Assembly: GCA_001940645.1 (NCBI GenBank)
Contig: MDVS01000009.1
Location: 1 to 16,299, forward strand
Length of the DNA: 16,299 nucleotides
Reading direction: 5' to 3'
Source of the DNA: Candidatus Heimdallarchaeota archaeon LC_3
GTDB lineage: Archaea > Asgardarchaeota > Heimdallarchaeia > Hodarchaeales > LC-3
Shown: piece by piece, positions 1 through 6,669 of the stretch
Layout of the letters: each line of letters opens with the position of its first letter
Numbering within the stretch: the first letter of the stretch is position 1
Notes under the pieces: model-generated
Database searches by the model: none
Seen by the model: only the letters and a program-made list of their open reading frames with translations
Told to the model about the DNA's origin: nothing
Position numbers and translations under genes: made by a program

Positions 1-1071
1 TTCTAAAGATTCAAAACGATCAATAAATTTACTTTCTTCCAAGAGCTTCAAATTATATGAAACGGTTGCTTTATTCAAATTCAAATCAGATTCAATTTTT
101 TTTGCGTATGTTCCTCCCTCTAAATGATTCAACAAATAAATCAATAGCTCAATTGACGTACTATTTAATTTTTTATGCTCTAACTCTTCAAATTGATCTC
201 TGTTAGCTAAAATCTCTTTTGATTCTATTTTATTACTGTCCTGTAAATCAAATGCTGATCCAAGCTTTTTATAAAAATCTTCATTCAAAGAGGGTGATAT
301 CATATGTGAGGGATTTGAAATAACGTAACTCAAAGATAAAAATATTAATCCAAGTAACAATAGGAAAAAACCGGCTACTACTATCGGAAGAGAAATATCA
401 GAAGAATAAAAACCAGTAGTTATCAAAACATCATCAATAAACACCAATAAATTTGTTAGTAGTAATAAAATCAAAGCTATTAGCTCTGAAAGTGTTATTT
501 TTCTTATTTCTATCAAATTAAACTTTATAATTCCTTGTATTGTAAACGAATAAGCTAATATTCCTATTAAGTAAGTAACATGACTAAGATATGTAGTTAT
601 TCGTCCATTATCATCCTTTTGAATTAGAAAACTTGGAATAAGATTATTCCTATATAATTCATCTAAAAAGTCCCAGGGTATTAAATTAAGATAGTTCATG
701 AAAAAAAAAACAATTTGAAATCCAATTAGTGTAATAAATATATAATTCTTCCATTTATATTCTTTCAATGGTTCTAAGGAATAAATGGCCTCATAGTGTT
801 TATATATGAAGAAAAAGAAAATTGCATAAATGATCAATGTTACAGATTGTAAAAAAATTCTTGTTGAAACCGAGGGTGAGATTGCCCATGAAACAGTTTC
901 AATTAAAAAAGTTATTGTTGCAAGTAAACCAGAAATTATTGATATTAGAAAAAAATAATTCTTCACTTTTTCTTTTTGAATTTGTACTATGTGAAATCCC
1001 AATAACACTATAAATGATGCTATTGCAAGTATTTCTAGTAATATAAGAAGAATTTCAAGAGTGGATGCCAT
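1..1071 (-). CDS. Seven-helix membrane protein with C-terminal winged-helix domain (3' end cut by window edge)
   Basis: The reading frame is open from an ATG at 1071 to the first base of the window (357 codons, no stop), so the C-terminus is missing. Residues 1-250 hold about seven hydrophobic segments (near 6-25, 38-57, 74-96, 110-127, 165-180, 196-217, 228-252). Residues 300-357 form a winged helix-turn-helix, with the recognition-helix stretch NKATVSYNLKLLEES. What I see is a membrane domain joined to a cytosolic DNA-binding domain. From similar archaeal architectures I infer a membrane-tethered transcription regulator that may sense a signal in or across the membrane. The start is supported by an AT-rich TATA-like element about 26 bases upstream. 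Ligand and targets are unknown. The membrane part belongs to no family I can name. Confidence 0.75.
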   Translation of the reverse strand, partial: MASTLEILLILLEILAIASFIVLLGFHIVQIQKEKVKNYFFLISIISGLLATITFLIETVSWAISPSVSTRIFLQSVTLIIYAIFFFFIYKHYEAIYSLEPLKEYKWKNYIFITLIGFQIVFFFMNYLNLIPWDFLDELYRNNLIPSFLIQKDDNGRITTYLSHVTYLIGILAYSFTIQGIIKFNLIEIRKITLSELIALILLLLTNLLVFIDDVLITTGFYSSDISLPIVVAGFFLLLLGLIFLSLSYVISNPSHMISPSLNEDFYKKLGSAFDLQDSNKIESKEILANRDQFEELEHKKLNSTSIELLIYLLNHLEGGTYAKKIESDLNLNKATVSYNLKLLEESKFIDRFESLE

Positions 1072-1422
1072 AGATAAAACTCATTCGTCGATTTATTTAA
1101 TTTAATAAATCTTTATTGGCTATTTATCTCGATTATATGTTGTTTAAAAAAAAACCATTATTTTAATCAAAAGTTTATTAGATAGTATAAAAAAACTAAA
1201 ACTTTTATTAAAAGCTATTGTTTTTATAAAATTATTATTATTGTTTAATTTATTCCAAATGAAGTCGAAAATTTAGTTTTTAAAAATTAAGGGACACCTA
1301 TTTTTATCTTGCTTTAATTAAGCATTCCTAAGTTCGTTTTCACAAGTAGTATTAATTTCAGTTGAAAGATAATTACTACATACTTTGATAAATCCGGTGA
1401 ATAAAAGATATAAACTTGTCAT
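1072..1422. other. Non-coding AT-rich spacer
   Basis: About 350 bases with no credible reading frame on either strand. It holds the promoter of the leftward membrane regulator at its left end, a near-palindrome GCTTTAATTAAGC at 1311-1323, and an ATATAAA-type TATA box around 1408-1414. That box lies too close to the TTG codon at 1423 to serve that start in the usual way. I see no RNA gene. Confidence 0.6.
1091..1110 (-). promoter_or_regulatory. TATA-like element with embedded inverted repeat
   Basis: On the minus strand the A/T-only element is centred about 26 bases before the ATG at 1071, the spacing expected for a leaderless archaeal transcript. It contains 7-bp arms ATTTATT and AATAAAT around a 6-base spacer. 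The repeat could be an autoregulatory site for the encoded winged-helix protein. However, A/T-only repeats are common by chance in this DNA. Confidence 0.4.
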
Positions 1423-1710
1423 TTGAAATGTTACTGGGAATTATTCTTGGTTGCTAATCTTTATTTCAGAAGTTTTTTAGTATTAGGATTTATATCTAGC
1501 TTAGTTTTTGCAATATTTACTGCTATAATAATTGTCGTTGGTACAGAATCTGGTTTATGGTTTTTAGGCGCAGTTTTTGCTTTGTTGTTCTTATTTATTC
1601 AATTCTGGATAAGTCCTTGGATCATGGATTTTATGTTAGGATGGCTCTATAATTTAGATTGGATAGGAGTTGAACAATTACCTCCTCAAATAAAAAAATC
1701 GTTAATGTAA
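1423..1710 (+). pseudogene. Truncated HtpX-like M48 protease: N-terminal membrane segment only
   Basis: The 95 codons encode two strongly hydrophobic segments (about residues 17-42 and 46-66) followed by ISPWIMDFMLGWLYNLDWI and a VEQLPP stretch. This matches my recollection of the membrane anchor and linker that precede the catalytic domain in HtpX-like M48 metalloproteases (SPW/F-LMD-L-RWLY...ELP). Full proteins of this family are around 300 residues and carry an HEXXH zinc motif. Here the frame stops at 1708-1710, and nothing resembling the protease domain follows in any forward frame. The only in-frame start is a TTG without a well-placed promoter. I therefore call it a gene remnant. The alternative is a genuine small membrane protein of unknown function. 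An antisense frame overlaps its last 80 bases. Confidence 0.55.
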
Positions 1711-1866
1711 ATAAAACATAAGTTAAAGCTATAATTAAGACATAACTACTGATTCCGGACATTTTTGGTAGTTGATTATCCAAAATTATTGAAATCATTC
1801 TGCACATGAAGAACAATATTTATTACCTTCATCATTCAATTCATAACAATAATGACAATTAATCAA
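1631..1866 (-). pseudogene. Frameshifted zinc-ribbon plus membrane-segment protein
   Basis: From a TTG at 1866 the minus strand reads 23 codons containing CHYC and CSSC in the spacing CX2C-X10-CX2C, then stops at 1795-1797. The same zinc-ribbon spacing occurs in the intact protein at 4079-4654. A single-base insertion next to that stop would join it to the overlapping frame that runs on to 1631. That frame supplies a transmembrane-like stretch SSYVLIIALTYVLFTLTIFL, giving the familiar layout of N-terminal zinc ribbon, linker and membrane helix. Upstream in the ribbon frame there is another stop (TAA) 16 codons after an ATG at 1920. I read this as a decayed gene or a sequencing error. Its 3' part overlaps the HtpX-like fragment antisense, so the last 25 or so codons may be shadow. 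Confidence 0.4.
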
Positions 1867-1940
1867 TTTTTAAACCATATTTTGATAATATCTTAAGATA
1901 TCAAGTCCAAAAAAATCCATTTTTCATATTCGCTTCATTC

Positions 1941-1974
1941 TAATCTCACGAAATTAAACCCATTATCGAGATTA
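1941..1974. repeat. Inverted repeat downstream of the LigB-like gene
   Basis: Arms TAATCTC (1941-1947) and GAGATTA (1968-1974) pair perfectly over 7 bp with a 20-base loop, starting 34 bases beyond the stop of the leftward gene ending at 2008. On the minus strand a run of seven T follows at 1915-1909. This may be a 3'-end hairpin with a T-rich termination tract; the long loop makes it weak. Confidence 0.3.
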
Positions 1975-2007
1975 AATATTTTTCTGGTAAAATTATTGAT
2001 CGAATTT

Positions 2008-2796
2008 CTAAATAAATTTCATTACAGCACATCCACAACCTATAAATCCAGAATAATCCATTAATTCTCCCTGATATGATGTAGAATATCCTGCCAATGT
2101 ATACATTGGTCTCAAATCTTTTTCTGTATATCTTAAATAATTTTTTGGTAATTTTAGTAATTTATCAATATTCTGGTTGACAAGATTTGATATTACCTCT
2201 CTATCATATTTTTGAAGGAATTCAGAAGGTAGAGCATTAGGAATATCATTAAATTCTTGAGATAACTCAGTTGATGCAATGAAAATTACTCTTTTATTAA
2301 GTTTATCAACAACTGATTTTAATTTCTGTCCCCAACGATAATGTTCTATTAAATTTCCACTAGAAACACTAATAGGGACAATTCTTATTTTTGCTTTTGG
2401 ATCAATGAGTCTTAAAGCAACAATTGAACCATAATCAATTCTATTTGAGGGTGTTTGGTCTTCGCTTATAGGAGCTAAATATCCCGATTCCAATCCATCT
2501 TCTAAAATTGCATTTGCTAGCTCATTGTGACATAATCTTTGATCTATTACGTCTTGTCTTTGAAACGGACCTAAATCTCCTATAAATAGCTTCTGTAATC
2601 CAATGGAAAATGCTTCACCCTCAAAATGTGGCGAGCATATAAGAAAAGCTTCTGGAGGATCACATTCAATTAGATTTTTGACTTCGTTAATAGTATTAAG
2701 TAGTTTTTTAATCTTTGCTTCTATTTTTGATAACCCTAGTTCTGGTAAGAGGTATGGGATATGTGGTAAAAGAAGCCCTTTAATACTTTCATTCAT
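2008..2796 (-). CDS. LigB/MEMO-superfamily protein (class III extradiol dioxygenase-like fold)
   Basis: The 262-residue product starts with GLLLPHIPYLLPELG, the family's N-terminal metal-site motif (H12), followed by SPHFEG (H57). This fits the superfamily that includes class III extradiol dioxygenases, DODA and MEMO/AmmeMemoRadiSam protein B, in which these histidines help bind iron or another metal. Two other usual histidines look replaced: the DHG motif reads DYG (121-123), and the SGDLSH-type catalytic motif reads STELSQ (Q180). The C-terminus GFIGCGCAVMKF matches the family's closing strand. A dioxygenase activity is therefore doubtful; a non-catalytic or altered enzyme is equally possible. 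I chose the ATG at 2796, which places the motif at residue 7. A TTG seven codons upstream (2817) is in frame. It lies 64 bases after the membrane-protein gene, probably in one transcript. Confidence 0.65.
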   Translation of the reverse strand: MNESIKGLLLPHIPYLLPELGLSKIEAKIKKLLNTINEVKNLIECDPPEAFLICSPHFEGEAFSIGLQKLFIGDLGPFQRQDVIDQRLCHNELANAILEDGLESGYLAPISEDQTPSNRIDYGSIVALRLIDPKAKIRIVPISVSSGNLIEHYRWGQKLKSVVDKLNKRVIFIASTELSQEFNDIPNALPSEFLQKYDREVISNLVNQNIDKLLKLPKNYLRYTEKDLRPMYTLAGYSTSYQGELMDYSGFIGCGCAVMKFI

Positions 2797-2860
2797 TGTA
2801 AACACTAAAGTTTTCAAAATAATTTATGATGATTCCTATATTAGAGTTTTTATCTGGAGA

Positions 2861-3835
2861 TTAAGGCTCTGTTGATCGATATTTTGAATATATAGATAAC
2901 GTTAAAGCTCCTATAACCATTGAAAACTGAGCCATAATCATGTGAAATGAAGAAATATTTGGTAAAAATACTTTTAACTCAGGAATCATTGAAGAAATAG
3001 AAATAATACCTGTTATTATGGATAATATTCCTGTTAGCCATATAACTCCTCTTAAAAAATTCTTATTATGGTTATATAATTTATTAAAATCATTATGAAA
3101 AGAATCACTTGATAAATATAGTACTATTGTTATAAATGGAATAATTTGTGTTGCTAAATAAACAACAATCACTCCCATAAGAACATCTGAATTTGAACTA
3201 GCTATTGCAACTGTTATGTACAATGCAATGAGACAAAAAATCTCATATAAGATAAATACTGTTAAATCAAGTTTTTCTAGATTCTTAGCTTTATAGACAT
3301 CATTTTCAAAAAATTTATTTAATAATTTATGGAAAACAACTAGTAAAGTCGAAATAATTACAACTGAAATGAAAACTCCATATAATTCTCCGACTGGAAC
3401 TCCTAAAAATGGAGAGTTTTCAGACCATTTCCACCATTCAGTTCTCGTTGCAAATGGATCAATTATCATAACCAAAGTGGAACTTATATAAGCATTTGCA
3501 ATAATTAAGGTAGGATAAAGGAATTTTAACTGAGAATTATTCTCTGTTTTTCTAGTAAGAGACAGAATAGTTGTAATCCAATATTTTCCAAATAAGTAGA
3601 CAGTATACCAACCAATTAATACTTCAACAGATACTTTTCCAATATAAAAATAGGAATTTGGATAAGAATAATGTGCTGAAACCGTGATATTATAGGTTTC
3701 AAAAATCAAAGCAAGCAAAAATGCAGTGATAAATTCAAATAAGGCAAATTTGAGTGAGAAAGTTTTTGCTGACCAAAAAAATAAGATTATTGCAGATACA
3801 TAAAACAAATTAATTAAATCAAATGCATTAAACAT
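2861..3835 (-). CDS. Integral membrane protein resembling carotenoid-biosynthesis (CruF/DUF422) proteins
   Basis: The 324-residue protein has about eight hydrophobic helices. The central region resembles the carotenoid-biosynthesis membrane family (PF04240, including bisanhydrobacterioruberin hydratase CruF). It has an acidic residue in a helix (E46), then a tyrosine-rich loop with a GWYTVYLFG helix, then a DPFAT...WWKW...LGVPVGELYG block (126-153). That block mirrors the family's D-P...W-W...G-V-P-N-GW signature. No phytoene synthase or desaturase gene is nearby, so a role in carotenoid or other isoprenoid-lipid chemistry is only inferred. The ATG at 3835 has a TATA-like element 25 bases upstream, implying a leaderless message. 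The neighbouring LigB-like gene follows after a short gap on the same strand. The assignment rests on recalled motif layout, not an alignment. Confidence 0.5.
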   Translation of the reverse strand: MFNAFDLINLFYVSAIILFFWSAKTFSLKFALFEFITAFLLALIFETYNITVSAHYSYPNSYFYIGKVSVEVLIGWYTVYLFGKYWITTILSLTRKTENNSQLKFLYPTLIIANAYISSTLVMIIDPFATRTEWWKWSENSPFLGVPVGELYGVFISVVIISTLLVVFHKLLNKFFENDVYKAKNLEKLDLTVFILYEIFCLIALYITVAIASSNSDVLMGVIVVYLATQIIPFITIVLYLSSDSFHNDFNKLYNHNKNFLRGVIWLTGILSIITGIISISSMIPELKVFLPNISSFHMIMAQFSMVIGALTLSIYSKYRSTEP

Positions 3836-3854
3836 AAAAAAACAAGCTGAATTA

Positions 3855-3866
3855 CATAAATAAAAA
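3855..3866 (-). promoter_or_regulatory. TATA-like box of the CruF-like/LigB-like unit
   Basis: The minus strand reads TTTTTATTTATG centred 25 bases before the ATG at 3835, consistent with transcription starting at the start codon. No Shine-Dalgarno sequence lies between. Confidence 0.4.
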
Positions 3867-3990
3867 ACTGATTAATGATGATAAAATTATTCATAAAAAA
3901 AAATTGAAAGAGTATCCCAGATTTACGATTCTAATTTTTTATTGTTTATTTTAAGTATGCTTTATCTTTAGTGATTTCGAATAAACAAAA

Positions 3991-4007
3991 TGAATCATTT
4001 TGATTCA
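3991..4007. repeat. Short inverted repeat in divergent intergenic region
   Basis: TGAATC (3991-3996) and GATTCA (4002-4007) form a perfect 6-bp palindrome around a 5-base spacer. It lies 44 bases upstream of the TATA box of the zinc-ribbon gene and about 125 bases from the leftward promoter. It may be an operator in this divergent promoter region; a chance occurrence cannot be excluded. Confidence 0.3.
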
Positions 4008-4050
4008 AGAGGATTATAGTTAATTTAGTAATTTTTCCTAATTACGTAAA

Positions 4051-4060
4051 GATATAAATA
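4051..4060 (+). promoter_or_regulatory. TATA box of the zinc-ribbon membrane gene
   Basis: GATATAAATA is centred about 24-26 bases before the ATG at 4079 and preceded by a purine/C-containing stretch that could be a BRE. The distance predicts a leaderless transcript starting at that ATG. Confidence 0.6.
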
Positions 4061-4078
4061 GAAATTACTCTATTAAAG

Positions 4079-4654
4079 ATGAAGATGTCTACGATAAAAA
4101 GTAATTGTCCACAATGTAATGGCAAAATAGATCTTGATTCAAATTTTTGTATTAATTGTGGATTTTCAGTCAAAAATTATGACAATAATAGGAAAAAGGT
4201 TACAATCGAAAACCGTTTTGCTTCCAATTTAATTTCAGAACACCTTCAACAACCTTCAGAAAGAAATCTTCAAATTATTGCAACTCTTGAAGTTGTAATG
4301 GGTAGTATATTCTTTTTTGGTGCACTGGTAATTAGTTCAATTTCGTATTTTGTTAATATAGCATTTGAATCAAACAAAGAGCTCTTAACTATTCAAAAGG
4401 AGTTTTTTGGTATTTTCGAGAGTATTTTTCCAAATTTTGAATTTTTTGCATTTATTATACTATTTGCTTCTTTCCTTTATGGAGCTCTTTGTATAATTTT
4501 TGGATTAGGATTATTTTATATGAAGAAATGGGGAAAATTTGGTACAATAGTAATTTCCGGAATTGGAATGCTATACTTCCCGATTGGAACATTAATTGGG
4601 GGATTATTAATTTATTATCTTACTAGGAAAGAAATTAATAGTGTTCTCACGTGA
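4079..4654 (+). CDS. Zinc-ribbon membrane protein of unknown function
   Basis: Cysteines 10, 13, 24 and 27 form a CX2C-X10-CX2C zinc ribbon at the extreme N-terminus, followed by a charged linker (about 30-65). Three to four membrane helices follow (about 66-92, 121-145, and the 150-183 hairpin containing FPIGTLIGGLLIYYL). The last element, with its short FPIGT turn and a basic C-terminal tail, is common in small archaeal and bacterial membrane proteins without known function. The ribbon probably faces the cytoplasm. The TATA box 25 bases upstream selects the first of two closely spaced ATG codons. The gene stands alone between a divergent and a convergent neighbour. Its ribbon spacing equals that of the broken zinc-ribbon gene at 1631-1866, which suggests a family of related proteins in this genome. 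Confidence 0.75.
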   Translation: MKMSTIKSNCPQCNGKIDLDSNFCINCGFSVKNYDNNRKKVTIENRFASNLISEHLQQPSERNLQIIATLEVVMGSIFFFGALVISSISYFVNIAFESNKELLTIQKEFFGIFESIFPNFEFFAFIILFASFLYGALCIIFGLGLFYMKKWGKFGTIVISGIGMLYFPIGTLIGGLLIYYLTRKEINSVLT

Positions 4655-4664
4655 TATCGATATC
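4653..4664. repeat. 12-bp perfect palindrome between convergent genes
   Basis: GATATCGATATC begins inside the stop codon of the zinc-ribbon gene and lies 13 bases from the end of the convergent arsR-like gene. It has no loop and is not followed by a T-tract on either side. A termination or protein-binding role is conceivable but unsupported. Confidence 0.25.
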
Positions 4665-4676
4665 CACTAGTTTAAT

Positions 4677-5120
4677 TTACATCTTTTGACTTTTACTAAA
4701 AGATTCGATTATATTTTTTAATATTGAATAATAATTCCTTGAAATTTTGTAAGAGGTCCATTTTCCATCATTCTTGTTTTGAGCTTCGCCATTACTTGAA
4801 AAAGTAATTTTCCTACTCTCTAAAATACCTTCCTTTCTTAATTTCACTAACTGTTTTGTAATTTGGACCTGCAAACTTTCGGGTTTGTATTGTTTTTCTC
4901 CATTGTTGTATAAAGATGTCCCAAAAATTGGTACAATTTCACAAGTACAAATTTGTTCTTCGTATAACAATAATCTCAATATTTTTAGTCGTAAGGGATG
5001 GGCCATTAGTTTTAAAAGACTAACTACTTTAATATCTGGAAAGCTATTGTTTTCAAGTTTCAAAATTTCTTGTGAAGACATCGAACAACATGCGTATTTT
5101 GAAGACATTTTTCTTACCAT
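4677..5120 (-). CDS. arsR: ArsR/SmtB-family metalloregulator
   Basis: The 147-residue protein has the ArsR winged-helix core. LLKLMAHPLRLKILRLLL (about 35-52) is the typical helix, ICTCEI (57-62) aligns with the ELCVCDL metal-binding helix of arsenic sensors, and LQVQITKQLVKLRKEGIL (83-100) is the recognition helix. C58 and C60 can form the thiolate pair for As(III); a CC pair at 11-12 may supply a further ligand. ArsR repressors release DNA when they bind metalloid. About 15 residues (GTSLYNNGEKQYKPE) are inserted between the metal helix and the recognition helix, longer than usual. It is the last gene of the operon, 5 bases after the second methyltransferase, so it would autoregulate if it binds the operon promoter. 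The assignment to arsenic rests on CXC and on adjacent ArsM. Confidence 0.85.
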   Translation of the reverse strand: MVRKMSSKYACCSMSSQEILKLENNSFPDIKVVSLLKLMAHPLRLKILRLLLYEEQICTCEIVPIFGTSLYNNGEKQYKPESLQVQITKQLVKLRKEGILESRKITFSSNGEAQNKNDGKWTSYKISRNYYSILKNIIESFSKSQKM

Positions 5121-5125
5121 TATGA

Positions 5126-5851
5126 TTAATTAGATAATTCTCCAATAAATAAATCAGCAGAATATCTTAAGGAGCTACAGGTTAAATCTTTTAAAGATTC
5201 AATGTTGATATTCTTAAAATCAATCCTTCCTAATTTTGCTAATTCATTCAAGTCAAAACCTGGATGTGCTTCTGGTTCTTCAAGATCAGGAGGATGTTCA
5301 AGCATATCAAGTATGATTAATTTTCCATTTGGTTTTAAAACTTCATTAATTGATCTGAAAGCTTGCTCAATATCCGGAATATGGTGAATAACTAATGTTG
5401 CTAATACAAAATCAAATTTTTCAGGAATATCGTCTAAAATTTTTCTATGGTGATCCAAAGAAGTTTTTATATTCTCTAATCTTCCGATTAATGGAATAAT
5501 TTTATTTGTTTTATTATTTAAAACCTGCAACATTTTCAGGGATATATCCAAGCCGTAATAATTTATATTTTCAATTTTCAATTCTTTTAAATTGTCGTAA
5601 ATTGGCAATGAAAATGTTCCAGCACCAATTCCAGTATCTAATATAGTTATTTCCGTTTTGTTATAATCTGTAAGGATTTTTTCTGATATTAGAGAAACAA
5701 GGGTCTCGAATGTGTCCTTTCCAAAATAATTATAAACAATCTGGTCTCTGTTTTCAGCTTCATTATTAAACCAGTCAATGTTTTGACTTATAATACTATC
5801 ATTTTCGAGTCCAATCAATTTTTGAATATCAGTATAAATTTGTAAATCCAT
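5126..5851 (-). CDS. Class I SAM-dependent methyltransferase in the arsenic operon
   Basis: A Rossmann-type methyltransferase of 241 residues. Motif I is ILDTGIGAGTF (70-80). The acidic residue that binds SAM ribose lies in YYGLDIS (D102). FDFVLATLVIHHI (146-158) is the motif IV region, and LKPNGKLIILDML (172-184) the post-motif strand. It has a single cysteine (C225), so it cannot use the multi-thiol arsenic site of ArsM and must have another acceptor or mechanism. The HPGFDLNEL...GRIDFKNINIESL tail recalls methyltransferase domains found fused to ArsR-type regulators, which is suggestive only. The ATG at 5851 follows a GGGGAT element that could act as a weak ribosome binding site. It lies 13 bases downstream of arsM and 5 bases upstream of the arsR-like gene. 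The substrate is unknown. Confidence 0.75.
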   Translation of the reverse strand: MDLQIYTDIQKLIGLENDSIISQNIDWFNNEAENRDQIVYNYFGKDTFETLVSLISEKILTDYNKTEITILDTGIGAGTFSLPIYDNLKELKIENINYYGLDISLKMLQVLNNKTNKIIPLIGRLENIKTSLDHHRKILDDIPEKFDFVLATLVIHHIPDIEQAFRSINEVLKPNGKLIILDMLEHPPDLEEPEAHPGFDLNELAKLGRIDFKNINIESLKDLTCSSLRYSADLFIGELSN

Positions 5852-5864
5852 TTTATCCCCAGAA

Positions 5865-6596
5865 TCAAACAGTTTTTTGAGCCCAAATAATTGCTGAATT
5901 AATCCCTAAATCAGTTTTTTCAAAAGTTATATCTTCTTTAGAGGTATATTCAACCTGAATATTTTTAAAACCTATTTTTTGTAAGATTTGTTCATGATCT
6001 TCTTTTGTAAGTGCACCACCAATGCATGAACACCACAATTTAGGATCATTTACAATTTCCTTAGGTAAAGGTTTACTGGAAATCACATCAGCATCGATTA
6101 ACACTCCACCATTCTTCAACAATCTATAAGCTTCTTTAAATACAGATTCTTTATTTGTGGCTAGATTTATAACACAATTAGATATGATTATATCAGCTGA
6201 GTTATCAGGAAGATTAATATTTTCAATATTTGATTTTATCAATTCAACGTTGGTTAAGCCTTTGTTTGAAGCAGATTTCTTTGCTTCATTAATCATTTCA
6301 TCAGTAAAATCTATTCCAATAGCTCTTCCTGAATCTCCTACTAATTCAGCTGCTATGAAAAGATCATGACCAGGTCCAGAACCAAAATCAATTACTGTCA
6401 TTCCTTTTTTGATATGTTTTTTCAAAATATCTTCTAAACGAACGCATCCAAAACTAATCTGTTCAGAAATACTTTCTGTAATCATATCCTCAACAAATAT
6501 TTCGTTTCCAGGAGAACAACATTCAGTATTAGCTGAAGTTTTAGCATTTTTTAAAGCATCGGCGTATCTACGTTTAACTTCATTTTCATTTATCAT
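5865..6596 (-). CDS. arsM: Arsenite methyltransferase ArsM
   Basis: ArsM uses SAM to methylate As(III) to mono-, di- and trimethylated arsenicals in the cytoplasm. Counting from the ATG at 6596, the 243-residue protein has TECCSPG (C26, C27), SFGCVRLEDIL (C51), motif I VIDFGSGPGHDLF (68-80), IGIDFTDEM (93-101), ISNCVINL (C141) and CSCIGGAL (C189, C191). C51, C141 and C191 fall where ArsM proteins have their conserved arsenic-binding or disulfide cysteines, with C26/C27 as the N-terminal partner. The predicted start of transcription, set by the TATA box at 6628-6635, is about 6605. That excludes the in-frame TTG at 6608 and supports this ATG with a leader of about 9 bases. It is the first gene of a three-gene operon with a second methyltransferase and an ArsR-type repressor. 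Confidence 0.9.
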   Translation of the reverse strand: MINENEVKRRYADALKNAKTSANTECCSPGNEIFVEDMITESISEQISFGCVRLEDILKKHIKKGMTVIDFGSGPGHDLFIAAELVGDSGRAIGIDFTDEMINEAKKSASNKGLTNVELIKSNIENINLPDNSADIIISNCVINLATNKESVFKEAYRLLKNGGVLIDADVISSKPLPKEIVNDPKLWCSCIGGALTKEDHEQILQKIGFKNIQVEYTSKEDITFEKTDLGINSAIIWAQKTV

Positions 6597-6627
6597 AATA
6601 CTACACAATTTTCAAATACTAAATTGG

Positions 6628-6635
6628 ATATATAA
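6628..6635 (-). promoter_or_regulatory. TATA box of the arsM operon
   Basis: The minus strand reads TTATATAT, centred about 35 bases from the arsM ATG at 6596. With the normal archaeal spacing, transcription would start near 6605. This is the only good TATA element between arsM and the divergent thioredoxin-like gene that suits the leftward operon. Confidence 0.6.
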
Positions 6636-6641
6636 CAGTAT

Positions 6642-6669
6642 TGGTACGTATACCGAAAGTGGTATGTAT
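6642..6669. promoter_or_regulatory. Candidate operator: paired TGGTAYGTAT repeats
   Basis: TGGTACGTAT (6642-6651) and TGGTATGTAT (6660-6669) are direct repeats differing at one base, with an 18-bp period. Between them ATACC (6650-6654) pairs with GGTAT (6661-6665). The cluster is GC-richer than its surroundings and sits immediately upstream of the TATA box of the arsM operon, covering the BRE side. It is the best candidate for the binding site of the ArsR-type regulator encoded by the operon. Binding is inferred from position and symmetry only. Confidence 0.45.

Noticed and set aside
2603..2875. Plus-strand open frame of about 90 codons antisense to the LigB-like gene
   Set aside because: It is the complement of a well-supported gene and the translation has no domain or start signal. 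The same applies to the antisense frames at 4885-5133, 5202-5387, 6157-6369, 6409-6678, 11789-11974 and 14217-14399.
6597..6608. TTG start four codons upstream of the arsM ATG
   Set aside because: The TATA position places the transcript start downstream of this TTG, and the family's usual N-terminus fits the ATG.
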